From: Orientallactaga sibirica
Taxonomy: Eukaryota; Chordata; Mammalia; Rodentia; Dipodidae
Length of the DNA: 64,000 bases
Direction of reading: 5' to 3'
Assembly (NCBI GenBank): GCA_036365145.1
Contig: JAEOAD010000001.1
Coordinates: 98,553,501-98,617,500 of the forward strand
Shown: positions 22,929-35,400 of the stretch, one piece after another
Layout of the letters: the number at the start of each line of letters is the position of its first letter
Numbering within the stretch: the stretch's first letter is position 1
The notes under the pieces: model-generated
Databases searched by the model: none
Told to the model about the DNA's origin: nothing
The model's input: the letters and a program-made list of their open reading frames with translations, nothing else
Position numbers and translations under genes: made by a program

Positions 22929-24440
22929 GAAATAACAAAGTTGGAAGAATCTTCCTACCTGACTTCCAAATCTATACTAATAAAAATAGCAGGGTATTTG
23001 GACATAAATACTGACCACGAATACAGGATATACAGGCTAGCCCAGAAATAAACACACACACTTATGGTCAATTAATTTTCAACTAAGGAGCCAAAAATAC
23101 ACCTGGGAGTAGGAAGAGTCTCTTTAATAAATGAAGGGAAAATTGGATATTGACAAGCCAAAGAATGAAATTGGATTTTTAGTTCACATAACATATAGAA
23201 TCAACTCACACCAAATAAAAGATTTCAGAAAAGGCCTTGGAATTGTAAAAACACTCAAAAAAAACATAGAAGCAGGGCAATGGTTTCTAGGCCATGATAA
23301 CTGTTAAAGGAAAAATATAAACACATATAAAAAGTAAACAAAAATCATTACAAGCTTGCAAATAACCCAAAAGTTTTGTACAATAAAGAAAATAAGATTG
23401 AAGGGACAACCTACAACTGTAATAATACTTCAAAACCACCCATGTGATAAAAAGCTGATATCTAAAATAAGTGAGGATCTCAACTCAATAACAACGCGAC
23501 AAATAATCCCACTAAACAATGAGTAAAAGATTGAAAAGACCCTGCTCAGAAAAGACATACAGATGGCCAACAAACAGAGCAGGGAATGCTCACCATCGCT
23601 AACTATCAAGGAAATGCAAATTAAAAGCACAAGAGATATGAACTCACATCCATGAGAGTGTTCATGATCAGAAAATGAAAGATCCATGCTGGTGAACATG
23701 TGGGGAAAGGGGAACTACTGTTAGGAATACAGATAACTATAACTATTATGAAAGACAGTATGAAGGTTGCTCAGATAACTAAAATTAGAATTACCATATG
23801 ATTCAGCAATTCCATTTCTGGTTATATACCCAAAGGAATTAACATTGGTATATTCAAGAGATCCACTCTCCTCCTGTGATCATTAGGGTACTAGTCACAA
23901 TTGCCAAGGTATGTTCTTGACTTAAGTAGCTATCAACAGATGAAGAGATTTAAATATATATATATATACATACATACATACATACACAATGGATTAATTT
24001 TCAGCATTTTAAATTGGGAAAATATATTATGGATGAATATGGAACCCATACTGCTAAACCAAGTCCAGAAAGACAAATTGTGCATGATCTCACTAGCATG
24101 TAAAATGCACACAATTAATTTCACAGAAGCAGAGCCTTCAATGGAGGTTACATGAGGCTATGCGGAGAGGATGGATGGGGAAAGTGAGATATTAGTCAAG
24201 GGTTACAAAATTTCAATTTAGGAGCCTGAAGATTCACAATTGTTTGCACAGAATGGTGGCCACACGCATAGTTTCAAAATTGCTAAAAGTGTATGTTTGC
24301 ATGTTTTCATACCAAAAATGAAAAGATTTACTAGATAGCTTTATTTGATCATTATATGTTGTAAATATATATGAAAATATCACGTTGTACCCATAAACAT
24401 TACAGTACAATTATTGCTGCCAATAAAAGTTAAAAATGTA
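22929..24440 (+). mobile_element. Old LINE-1 3' end (ORF2 C-terminal part plus 3' UTR), decayed
   Basis: Reads in L1 sense order: GAAATAACAAAGTTGGAAG; CAGAAATAAACACACACAC; ACAGATGGCCAACAAACAG; AAGGAAATGCAAATTAAAAG; TGGGGAAAGGGGAAC; CAATGGATTAATTTTCAGC; AAAGACAAATTGTGCATG. It ends in an old L1 3' UTR motif (TCACGTTGTACCCATAAACA) and AATAAAAG. Stop codons and indels make it non-coding. It is about 1.5 kb of a normal 6 kb element, truncated at its 5' end as usual, and contains a later (TA)/(CATA) expansion at 23956-23990. Confidence 0.92.
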
Positions 24441-24718
24441 AGGTAATTTATATACACCATGAAATATTCCCTTTTTCATGGCTAATAGATGACAGATATT
24501 CTGTTCAGGCAGTGTGAAACAGCAGTAAGTAGGCAAAATTTGAAAATAAGTAGGGTTTGCAGAAAAATGTGGACATCCCCTGTATACCCAGGACATGGAG
24601 CCCACCTGAGCCTCTTCATTTTTCATTTCTCTCCCCATTGGAATGATGTCCAAGGTCATAGCTCCTTCTCCAACATTCTGTGTAATTGTGGGCAGACCAT
24701 TTACTAAGCTAGGTTCAG

Positions 24719-24740
24719 ATTCTCTCTCTCTCTCTCTCTT
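24719..24740. repeat. (TC)n microsatellite
   Basis: A run of TC units. Confidence 0.95.
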
Positions 24741-25866
24741 TTGTTATTTGAATTTTAGAATCAAAAGGGGTCTTAAAAACCAAATTCTTGCTTTAAACCC
24801 TGACAGGAATTCCCCACATTTTACCCACTGAAACTTATTTTCTTTCCATTCCTGCCAAGACGAGTCAGAGCTCTGTGATGTTGCTGACACTTGCATGTCT
24901 TGAGACTTCTGCTGTTTCTAAATGGCACACAGGTTCCTGGTCTATGGACACACTATATTCATTCAGAGATGAATGCTGTCTTGAGTGGCCTTTTCTTGTT
25001 TCTCAGCTAAAGTACTCCTGGCCCTCAAATGGACTTTCCTGTGGCTTGGGAGAGTTCTCCTTCTCAGAATGTGTCCATTGGCAGTGGCAGCTGCGTGAGC
25101 CTCCAATGCTCTCTCCTCTGGCTCAGGACATGGACGAAATAAAGATGTCCACACAACTTGGTTGCTTTCATTTATTTAGTTTTTACTTTTAAACCTTGTG
25201 AAAAAAAAATCCAGAATGTAGTGTTTTCTACAGGTGAAAAAACCAAGACTTGTAGATGAGGTTTGTGCAAGTTCATATGCTACTAAATGATGGCATAAAA
25301 ATATAAATCACAATCTTATGGGACTCTACTCATTCGTTCCAATATTTAGGAAATATGTACTTTGCACTGAATACTTGAGGATGCCTAAGTTGTAGATGTT
25401 TAACTATCAACACAACTGTAAACTATGCAAGCATAAGTACTTTGAAGTACTGTCCCATCCCATATAAATTTTCATCTGTAAAGCAGAATAGTGTTTAAAG
25501 CCATACAATTTCCTTATGTTCCTTCTAATATTCTTCTCCTTTTAAAACATTTCCATTAAAGGTCCCCACCCACTACATGCACACACATACACCTGTACAT
25601 ACCTATACAAATAGGTGAACATACCACAGATCATACGTGCCTCATTCCAATGAGCTTTCTAGATGACTAGGTATCATGTACCAGCTGAAACTTGAGCTTT
25701 TCAAAAGTAAGTAACCCAAGCTCCTGAATGTCCACATCCAAGTCAGGATATTCCTCTGAACCTGATGGATTTCCAAACGTTCTGCTTTGTCATGAGGCAC
25801 TTAAGACTTGATCTCCCTTCTTATCTAAAAACTCTTGACTGGGGCCATTGTAACTTATGAGATATT

Positions 25867-25949
25867 TTATCTTTTTTTTAATACAGAGATAATTTCAGGG
25901 CTTTGAAGATAGTAGGCAAATGCTCGACCACTGAGATAGATTCCCAGCC
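25867..25949 (-). mobile_element. ID-type SINE, antisense, diverged
   Basis: A T run, then TTCAGGGCTTTGAAGATAGT, AGGCAAATGCTCGACCACTG and AGATAGATTCCCAGCCC. This matches the reverse complement of the classic rodent ID element ('...ggcaagcactctaccactgagctacatccccagccc'). Confidence 0.8.
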
Positions 25950-26886
25950 CAAGTAGCTTCTTTTATCATAAGCCTTTGGACATTTGGGTGGCTGTGAATA
26001 CTGCAAAGAAGGCTCTTGAATTATAAGAGTTTTGCTGAGCATGAGTCTAGGAGGTGTGTGCATCAGAGAGAGTCAAGGGAATTAAAAAGGATGGAAATAC
26101 AGAGAAATCATGAACCAAATACAGAATAGTATGCTGAGTGCATCTTATGAGATGTGCAGGTACCCCACTCACCAGGTGAGAAGCATCACACCTCTGCACA
26201 GATGTTGTACTCCTGTCAGAAAGTCTGCCTGTGCTGCTGCATGTGTTTGACTTTATATTGTTAAGACTGTGGACTTTCATCTGTCATGGCCTAGAGTATT
26301 CCGGAAGGCAGAGTGTATTTTACTATTCACTCTGTACCATACAAGCAACAATTACCTTTGCAAGGGCCAAGGATCTCCATAGAAGATCACAGAGAAACCT
26401 GGAAGAGTGATTGGAATAACTACAAGAATAAACCATCATTCCATGAAGAATGGCACAAAGGGCCAAGGTCATGAGAAAACGAGAGTCATGCTTGGGAAAC
26501 ACCAGTTTGTGTGCATCATAAGCAAGTCACGGTAGACATGATACCAGACAGCAGTTCACTTGAGCAGAGACACTAGCCAATAATAAGATCACACTAAACC
26601 ATGACAAGCTAAGAAGTATGTTGTTCATTGAACTTTACAAAGAAAATGGGGAAGGATATATAAGTGTGAGAGATAGAGAAGAGAGAGAGAAAGAAAAAAT
26701 GAGAAGGAAGGAAAGCAAGATGAGCGAAGGAGTGAAGGAGAGGTGGTAAAAAGAAATGAACACAGCTTTGTGCATGACTAAGAAAATTTCCAGAGTATCT
26801 TCTCTCAGTTTTTCTTTAAATTAGGAGAATAGGTTTATGTACATAATCTACTGAGGTACCCATTATAAGATTTTAAGATTAATTTC

Positions 26887-26912
26887 AGGGGCTGCAAAGA
26901 TGGCATAGCAGG
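26887..26912 (+). mobile_element. B4-like SINE, 5' part (interrupted)
   Basis: GGGGCTGCAAAGATGGCATA followed by GCAGG is the tRNA-like head of a B4 element. It breaks at 26912 and resumes at 28834 with TAAGAATCCTTGCC after the MaLR provirus. Confidence 0.75.
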
Positions 26913-27277
26913 TGTGGTAGTTTGAATATATAACCCCAAATGTATTTAGTGTTTTATTAGCTTGTAATATGGATCTGCAGCCACCTGGCTGAAGGCAGTG
27001 TCACTGGGCGGACCTTAAGATGTGGTGGTAGGTTTGAGATTTCAATATAAAGATATGCAAAGTGTGCCTAGCTGGAATTCCTAAAGCATGCTGTGCTGTG
27101 TGGCTTTTGGCTTGTGGCTTTTCTCTCTGTGTTTGATCCTGTGAAAGCAGGCCAGCTTCTTCTGCCATAATGGAACTTGGAACTTCCCCTGGATCTGTAA
27201 GCTTTAATAAATCCCTTCCTCCATAACTGTGCCTGGTCTGGAAGTTCATCTCAGCAAACCTGAAGCTGTCTGCTACA
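26913..27277 (+). repeat. MaLR 5' LTR
   Basis: Starts TGTGGTAGTTTGAATATA and ends CTGTCTGCTACA. It contains a polyadenylation signal-like AATAAATCCCTTCCTCC about 85 bp from the end. Confidence 0.9.
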
Positions 27278-27282
27278 GAAGT

Positions 27283-27299
27283 TGGTACCAGAAATGGGG
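27283..27299 (+). promoter_or_regulatory. tRNA-Leu-type primer binding site
   Basis: TGGTACCAGAAATGGGG lies 5 bp inside the 5' LTR. It matches the complement of the 3' end of tRNA-Leu(UAA), recalled as TGGTACCAGGAGTGGGG, at 15 of 17 positions. This leucine primer is the hallmark of the ERVL/MaLR class. Confidence 0.8.
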
Positions 27300-28470
27300 T
27301 GAGTTGAACCTGACCATTTGGATTTTGGTCTTTTGGAACTTTTGTTTTGGAGGAATGGGCATGGACTTGGTGCTAGCAACTGAAGATGCCTTCTGGAGTG
27401 GTAAGCCAAGTTTTATGGACTATTCTGATGAGAGTTTGAGAATGCTAAGTGCAGACAGTATTGAACTTTGAGGCTTGGGTTATGAGCTCTCTAAGGGGAA
27501 GGAAAGACTGCAGAGGAACTTGTTGGAACTGGGCTACTGGCATAAGGGATGGCTGCATCCTGCTGCCCAGGCCCAGAGAATTTGATCAAGGTTAAATTTG
27601 TAATGGACTGATGTGCTCGGCTAAAGATATTGGACTGAAAGATTTATGATTTTAAGTTGGAAAACCTCAAGCAAGTTAAAATTAGAGGCACTGACACTGG
27701 TTTTAGGTTGCTAAATCTGCTATTGTGAAATACAACAACAGTCTTGAAGAAGATGGCTCAACTGCTTTACATTAAAACAATGGAAAGGATGCCTGAGAAA
27801 AGACTATGATAGAAATTCAAACTCTTTTTGAAAAGAATTTTGACTGGACAAGGAACCTGCTTTTCAAGGTTATGATTTATTTCATCCCTGAATTAAGAAA
27901 TGGCTGTGTCCTGCACACCTGGTATTGGTTTTTGAAGCATGAAAAATGTGGGAGTGGTCATGAATTGCACATGGTTCCAGGAGCCACTGCTGAGATGCGG
28001 CATGAGGCAGGGCATGATGACCCTCATAAGGCTGAAGAGCCTTTGAAAGATAGACCATGGTTTGCATGAAGACCTAAACACATTTTGGATATATCAGGAC
28101 TATTCAGGGGCTGCCATGGAGTGTACTGTTGGCCTGGGATGAAAGTTTTCCATGGGTATTCTGCCCAGCTGGAGGGGTGGAATTAGAAAATCTGGAGACT
28201 GTCAGTCTTTTGTTATAATAAATTTGAACAGCAGAACTTTGATGTTTGTTTGATGGTGGTTGAGTTTACATTGTTCTAGTCTCTCCTTGATATGCCTTAT
28301 ATCAGTTAAAAATGTTTATTCTGTGCCTTTATAGGTTCAAAGTATTTAACTTGTTTGATTTTACTGGACTCAATATCTTAAGTTGGTCAAGACTGTGGAC
28401 CTTTAAAATTGGACTAAATAAAATTTACAATGTGTGATGGTTTTACATCCATTGGGGGCCAGGGTAAGAA

Positions 28471-28828
28471 TGTGGTAGTTTGTATATATGGCCCCCAATA
28501 TATATAGTATTTTACTAGCTTGTTGTTTTGATTTGAAGCCACCTGGCTGTAGGCAGTGTCACTGGGTGGATCTTAAGGTGCAGTGGTGGGATTGAGATTT
28601 CAATCTAAAGATATGAAAAGTGTGCCTAGCTGGAGTTCCTAAAGTGTACTGTGCTGTGTGGCTTTTGGCTTGTGGCTTTTCTCTCTGTGTTTGGTCTTGT
28701 AAAAGCAGGCCAGCTTCTTCTGCCATAATGGAACTTCCCCTGGATCTGTGAGCTTCAATAAATCCTTTCCTCCATAATTGTACTTAGTCTGGAAGTTCAA
28801 CTCAGCGAACCTGAAGCTGTCTGTTACA
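28471..28828 (+). repeat. MaLR 3' LTR
   Basis: Starts TGTGGTAGTTTGTATATA and ends CTGTCTGTTACA, aligning along its length with the LTR at 26913. A short GGAACTT repeat present in the 5' LTR is missing here. Confidence 0.9.
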
Positions 28829-28833
28829 GCAGG

Positions 28834-29135
28834 TAAGAATCCTTGCCTTCTTTTGGTCCTCAGCACCCATATAAAAAGCCAGGCATGGATGTGCATGCCT
28901 GTAACCCCAGTCCTAAGGAGGCTCAGAGACAGGATCAGCCAGTCCAACCAAAAAACTGGGGAACTCAAGGTTCAGTGAGTCTCTGTCTTAGGAAAATGAG
29001 GTGGAAGAGTGACAAAGGAGGACACATGATATCTTCCTCTGGCTTCTGCATGTCTGCAACCAGGGTGTACACATGTACACACACATGCATTTCCCCCCCT
29101 GCACACACACATACACACAGCACATACTATACCCC
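28834..29135 (+). mobile_element. B4-like SINE, 3' part with CA-rich tail
   Basis: TAAGAATCCTTGCC, TCAGCACCCATATAAAAAGC, CAGGCATGGATGTGCATGCC, GAGTCTCTGTCTTAGGAAAA and a CA-rich end are the B1-like body and tail of a B4. It continues the head at 26887. Confidence 0.75.
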
Positions 29136-29399
29136 ACCCTACACACAAATAGCAAAAATGGTTTAAATCCAAGGCACAAGAGCAGCTCCCGCGTTGCCTC
29201 TGAGACCTGAGAACATTTGACTTGCTTCTTCACTTAGTAACTTGTGGTTGTCACTACTCCTTGTAGTATCACACTTTGAAGCTGGGAATTGCTCAGCAAC
29301 TAACAATATAACGCCATCCATGTATTCCATCATGAAATACACAAAGAGAAAGGGCAAACTTACAGTTCCTTTGATAATTCAGCCATCTGGCCTTCACGT

Positions 29400-29756
29400 C
29401 ATATTCTACCATGCCAAGCATGCTCAAATACCATATGTGGGTCCATCTGTCTGGAATGCAATTCCAACACACAGACAACACACCTCTCCTTTATTTTCGT
29501 AAGGGCTTGGATTAAATATCAAATGCCATCTAGTCAGAAAATTCTTCCTTATCAGCCCTCTCCAATTCTTGCCTATGGTTTGTTTTTCTTACACATTCGT
29601 GTACATGTTTCTCACATCAATGCATTACACCTTTATTTACAATCTGTCCTCTGCAGCTAGAAAACAACCTCTATGAGAACAACATCCCCTCCATTCCTCA
29701 CTCATGCTCAAGAGAAGACTAAGCATAGCACAGGTATCCAATAATATCTGTAGATC
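29400..29756 (+). mobile_element. L2 LINE 3' fragment
   Basis: GTCTGGAATGCAATTCC, TTAAATATCAAATGCCATC, AGAAAATTCTTCCTTATCAG and CACAGGTATCCAATAATAT follow the order of the L2 3' end ('tggaatgctcttcc...caaatgtcacctc...gccttccctgacc...caataaatatttg'). Confidence 0.7.
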
Positions 29757-29758
29757 TG

Positions 29759-29955
29759 GCCTGGAGAGATGGATTAGCAGTTAAGATGCTTGTCAGCAAA
29801 GCCAAAGGAGCCAGGTTTGATTCCCCAGATACACAAGGTGGCACATACATCTGGAGTATATTTGCAGTGGCAAGAGGTCCTGGTGTGCCCATTCTCTCTC
29901 TCCCTCTCTATCTCTCTCTCTCATGAATAAATAAATAAATATTTAAAAATAAAAT
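29759..29955 (+). mobile_element. tRNA-derived SINE, short subtype
   Basis: GCCTGGAGAGATGGATTAGC, GGTTTGATTCCCCAGATAC, ACATCTGGAGTATATTTGC, a CTCTCTC run and AAATAAATAAATAT. Confidence 0.92.
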
Positions 29956-30508
29956 AGAAGTAGATCTGGAGTGAACCAGACAGTCTTTAAATCTTAGGAC
30001 AGAGGCAGTGGGAAAACAATCATTGTAGACCTTATTTCCTTTGTCATTAAAATGAGAAGAGGAACAATTGTCCCTCCTCTCAAGGCCTATTAGAAGAAGT
30101 GCAGCTGAACAGTAAATCGGGCATAGGCATGAAGAAAACAATAGGAGCAAAATGAATGACGCCAATTAGCATCACTGTTCATTGCGAATGGACAGGACAT
30201 AAAATGCATGTGTAAGTGCCAATGTCTTTATGATCCTAATTTCTTGAAAGCAAGTGTAGAATTTCTACACTTAGAAGCAGCCACACATGCATACATATGG
30301 ACTGCTGCTGATAGATCCAGAAGACGTGGCCCATAAAAAACATAAGCCTTTGGCCTGGAGTTAGGGCCTGGAAGTGACAGGTTTTCTGAGGCACCTTTGC
30401 TGTCCATGTCTCAGGATGAGCGAGCACTTAGGCCATAAGTCTACTGGCATATTGGTATCTCATAGCAGACAGACAGAGTAGTGCAAGGAGTCTATGAAGA
30501 ATCTGATA

Positions 30509-30742
30509 TGGGGGCTGGAGAGATGGATCCATCATTAAGGCACTTGCCTACAAAGCCTGAGGACCCAAGTTTGATTCCCCAGTACCCATGAAAAGCCAGA
30601 TACACAAAGTGGCGAATGCATCTCTAGTTCATGTGCAGTCGCTGGAGGCCTTGGGCCTGCCTGCCCATTCTCTCTATCTGTTTCTCTTCTTTCTATGTCT
30701 CTCTGCTTAGAAAAAAATAAATAAAAGATATTTTTTAAAAAT
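30509..30742 (+). mobile_element. tRNA-derived SINE with target duplication
   Basis: GGGGCTGGAGAGATGGATCC through AAAAAATAAATAAAAG, flanked by GAATCTGATA (30499-30508 and 30743-30752). Confidence 0.93.
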
Positions 30743-31418
30743 GAATCTGATAAGAAAGGTGCCCTCTTGAGCCTATTTGGACACTCTTTTACCAGGTCTT
30801 CCATGCTCAATGGGAAGGCCTGTGCTTCCTTACTTCACACTTTTCTGGCTAATGTTCAGGCTGCCTAAGAGCTAAAATCAAGAAACTTTTGCAAAGGTGG
30901 GGAAAGGATGAGGTTGACACCACTAAGAAGCACTGCAGAGTGTTGGGTATCTGATTTCTGCCTGAGCTTGGGGAAGAAGACGGGTGGGTATATTTTTTCA
31001 GTGTGTTGCGAAACAGTGGGGAACTATCATAATCAGAAGCCATCCAAAAATAGAATCTTCTCCCATTGCACAGTTCCACCCCACAAGCTATTCCTTAATT
31101 GGCTGACAGAGAAGACACATGAAGAGTACACACTGTGGGAATCGATAATGCCACCTGATCACTAGTTAGAACTGTGGCTTAAACGAGGGTGGAACTACTG
31201 ATAAATTTTAAATTTTGTTCAAAAAATGCCAGTGTTAATCTTCTCTACAATAGGAAAGAGTTTCCATGTCTTTTGAAGTTCATTGAAGCAGAAATCAAAT
31301 AATCAACTGGAACAAATAAGAACACTCAAGCTTGCTCCAAATTGAACACAGATTAAAACAATAAACACTGGCATGTCTCACTGCTCGTCAGATGGTTTAT
31401 GTTTAAAATCTCAGCCTC

Positions 31419-31626
31419 AGGTTAGAAGGATGGCTTAGTGGTTAAGGCATTTGACTGCAAAGCCAAAGGACCCAGGTTCAATTTCTCAGGACCCACATTA
31501 GCCAGATGCACAAGGGGGCACATACATCTGGAGTTTGTTTGCAGTGGCTGGAGGCCCTGGTGCACCCATTCTTTTTTTCTCTCTCTCTCCTTCTTTCTCT
31601 GTCAAATAAATAAATAAAAATATTAA
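31419..31626 (+). mobile_element. tRNA-derived SINE, short subtype
   Basis: GGTTAGAAGGATGGCTTAGT, GTTCAATTTCTCAGGACCCA, GCCAGATGCACAAGGGGGCA and AAATAAATAAATAAAAAT. Confidence 0.93.
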
Positions 31627-32426
31627 AAACTCAATCTTAGCATCCTTGATTGTCAAGAGCCTCAAAATAACTCTGATTGTGGGGCTATGTATTGTTGCAA
31701 GTATTTCAGGAGACAAGGAGGCAATACTTAGGAAAATTCAAGAATGCATGTAGTTTCTGACCCAAGGATTTCCCCTCATCAGTGACCCTGTAGAGACTGT
31801 TATTGCACAAGCGTGCGTGCTTACCTACCAAATGTTTTATGAAAGTGTGTCCATGACAGCACTGTTTGAAATAGACAAAGATCAATATATTTTTATTGAG
31901 ATAGTGATTATTAAATTAAAGCTTACTGTGATTTGGTTCCTATGTAGTGGTTTACCATAAAGCCACTCGATATCAGTGTACAGATATGGAAAAAAAAAAA
32001 AAAAACTTGCTTTCTATATTCACTAAACGTGGCACAACCCTTTGCAACATGAAGACTTGTGTGAGTGTCCTTCTATGAACATACACATAAAGTCATTGAA
32101 ATGTGCACTCACACACACACATACATACATACACATGCCACATGGTCCCTGCTCTCAGAAAACTTACAGAATGGTGGAGGGGGAAGTTGTGATCAGATAA
32201 TTATATAAACAGAATGCATTATTAAAAATGAGATGAAAGCATGGAAGAAAAAATATTGTTAGATGAAGGCAAGAAAAATAAGATACTAGTTTAGATTTGG
32301 AGTTAAAAAAAATGTTTCCCTAAGAAACATATGCTTAAATTGAGGTCTAAACCATCCAAGGTGAGGACCTCTTCTTGGGAATGAGAAGGATGGTCCAAAA
32401 ATGGATTTTACCATATGGTAAAATAG

Positions 32427-32429
<3 letters not shown>

Positions 32430-32481
<52 letters not shown>
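32430..32481. repeat. (TA)n microsatellite
   Basis: About 26 uninterrupted TA units, a cruciform-prone and length-variable sequence. Confidence 0.97.
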
Positions 32482-32487
<6 letters not shown>

Positions 32488-35400
32488 GTTTTATTGCTAT
32501 TGTTGCTATTTTTATTGTAGAGCCAGCTGCTGAGGTTAAAAGAGTAATCTGTGTTCCTGGGGAAACCTCCCTAGCACTCGGTGCTGTAGCTATGGAGGCA
32601 TTTAAGGACTAAGCACTGCATTGCTGCGCTGTGATATTTAAGCAGCCGATATTCAGGCAGTTCTCAGCACATATGCTCTTCTGTATGGAAACAGACTAGA
32701 TGAGTGGAGACAGGAAATACTAAAGAGATTTTCAGTATTCACTCAAGACAGAATTAGTAGATTGAATAGTGAAATAAAGTTGTGAGTTTCATTTATTTTA
32801 TTTCCACTCATAATGTGCTAGTTTGAGGTTCATTTCACAGAGATTTGAGGCAGTCATTTTCACAGTTGGCTAAGACCAAGGTTTGTTTTCCCCAGTGAAA
32901 AAGATTAGTCCTTGAGAAAGTTGTTACAAGGTTACTTACTCATGCAAATAGATACCGAGACCATAATTGTCCCTTGTCCCCTGGCCCTGCTGGCATGGAT
33001 CACTACTAGTACAGAAACATTCAGGTCACTGGCTGAGACTTTAGTTTCAGAAATACAAAGAAGAAATAATAATGGTCAAAGTTGGTGCTGTAGATTACCT
33101 CAAAAGGTACACCTTCCTCATCACCCACATGTGATACACTCAGAAACACGATCCATCTCAACTGTTTCAGGCTCTAAGCTGTGCTTTAGATGCAGACTGA
33201 GGATTGAATAAGATCTGAGCTTTCACCAAGCTTTCATTCCCACTTTTTTTTTTTTTTCTCTAAGGGCATAATATTAAAACGCACAGGTGAATATGCACAA
33301 ATTACAATTTAGGATTTATTTTTCATGGTTTACTATATACGAGATGCATATAAGGGGATCAGCTCACACTGAAACTCACATGGGGATGTGACAATAAAAC
33401 CCTTGCATCCTGGATGATGACCTGTCAAATTGTTTGCAGCTGAACATGGAGACTGGTAACAAAGGCCATGTTCAAATGATAAATATGTTCAAATTTTTCC
33501 AGCAATATTAGCTTGATTGATTGTAATTGAGATCATTCTTATCAGCTTGCCTTGCAAGGCAGAGTTATGAAGGGAGTAACAGCAGCCTAGTCTGATACAT
33601 AAAGTGTAACACACATATTTCAGTGCACAACTGATAAGAAACATCTGTGCCCCTCATAGGAAACAAGCTCTCTAGAGCTCATGCCCTGTCAAACATGGGA
33701 CTCCAGTTGAAACCTAAATTAATTATAAATTATAATCTAGGGACATCTAAAGTGAGATCAAGGTGAAATTTTGAATAATCAGCATAGAAAAGCATTTGTC
33801 ACTCACATGGCCAGTTTGGCAAATGGAGCATGTCCCAATGCTGTGGCCACACAATTTCCAAATATTGTAAATTAAAAACAAATTTCTTACTTAAAGTATA
33901 AAAATGCATTACTTTGAAATATACCCTATAAGACCTACAATCTAGACTATAATAAACAATGGGATCCATACACCAAACAATGAAAGGACGGGATGGTAAT
34001 GAGTTATTTCAATCAGAATGGGAAGAGATAACACAGATTGGTAACTTGTGGAGCAATTTACCAGCCTGGAGCCGGTTTTGATCAATTCATCCTCTAATCT
34101 TGCTAGCTGTATTTACTAATCATTTGCTATTCTGATCTCTGTGTTCTGTCTTTGTCTCTGTTTCTTTTACCTGGTGCCAAGGTTATTAACTCTCGCAGGT
34201 ATAAGAGCTGGGGGAAGTGAAGAGTGAAAGGAAGGAGGCATCAGAGAGGCAGGAAGGGAATGAAAGATATTGTGGCACGAAGACAATCTCATTTTTCCTT
34301 CAGTGAAACAGGTCAGATGTTATGCTTCAATCCTTTATTTCAATTGGTAGGTGACTTGTTTTCTTTTCTGTTTAGTTTTGACAGAGATAACTTTTCAAAT
34401 TAAACCCCTTTATTGAATTTTCACCCTTGGATAGTTTCTGAAGATGTTGCCTTTTCAAAACTAATAAAAAAATAAAGTAAAATAAATAAATTAGAACTAA
34501 ATATTTCACGCCTTGGATGATATTTTGGTATCTTCTATTGGCAAGCCTTCAGGGACAGAGAAATAATGTTATGGGATAAGAAAAAAAATGCAAATTAAGG
34601 GTGAGCAATGGTCTTCTTGCTTTCGGATACAGAGTTATATGCACCAGATACAACAGGCCAGAAAGCAGCATTATCCCCAAAATATCACAAATGAAAGCAC
34701 TTTGGGATGCTACCAATTCTATCCAGAGCTTCTTTTATTAGTTTTCTGTTTGTGACACTTTGCTACACAAGCATATTACATATACCAGCACCACCAGTAC
34801 CACTGTGGGGGTGTAGGATCTCAGGCCCCTCACAAGCAGAATTGGTACCTTAATAAAGTCCATACATGAGCTATATAAATGCTAAAGTTTCATATGCAAT
34901 GCTTTATCAAGTTCATCCAACTAGGATGAGTGGTGAGGTAATTATCCACTGTGCAGCTTAATATGTTGGGGGAGTGGTGCATGGTAACTACTGGTGAAGC
35001 TGACCATTAGTTGCCTCTGTATACATTCACTACTCTTCATGTATTTGGTATACTCCTTCTGAGTACAAAGGTATGTGTGGTACACGAGAAGTATACACGC
35101 TAATAAAATTTATAAACTGCTCAGGGTGAAAAAGTTGAATATATCATTACATAAGTAGAATGTAAATTTTCCTATTGAGATGAAAGCAAGAAGAAGAAAT
35201 TAACATACTTGGATAATGAATATACGTATGATTCTTAGTTTGTCATGTGAACGGTAAGTGAGGGGGTTCATTGTGGTGTAGGACAAAGAAACAGAACAAG
35301 ACAGAGCTCTTTCTACCATTATTTGCCTCTAAATGTTCACTGTGTGAGAAATAAATACCTACTCTGCTGAAAAAAAAAAAAAAAAAGAAACTAGTTGAAT

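Larger units (their letters stand above)
26913..28828 (+). mobile_element. ERVL-MaLR provirus with two LTRs and 5 bp target duplication
   Basis: Two related LTRs (26913-27277 and 28471-28828) enclose about 1.2 kb. A tRNA-Leu-like primer site lies just inside the 5' LTR, and GGGGGCCAGGGTAAGAA precedes the 3' LTR. GCAGG flanks the whole unit (26908-26912 and 28829-28833). The internal part has no long open frame and is far too short for gag-pol-env, as expected of the non-autonomous MaLR group. It is antisense to SORCS3. The visible LTR-LTR differences indicate an old insertion. Confidence 0.9.

Noticed and set aside
26913..28828. Coding-competent endogenous retrovirus
   Set aside because: Interior is only about 1.2 kb with no long open frame; typical non-autonomous MaLR.
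32912..33211. 99-codon plus-strand open frame
   Set aside because: On the opposite strand from the gene, no recognised domain and no splice or promoter context.
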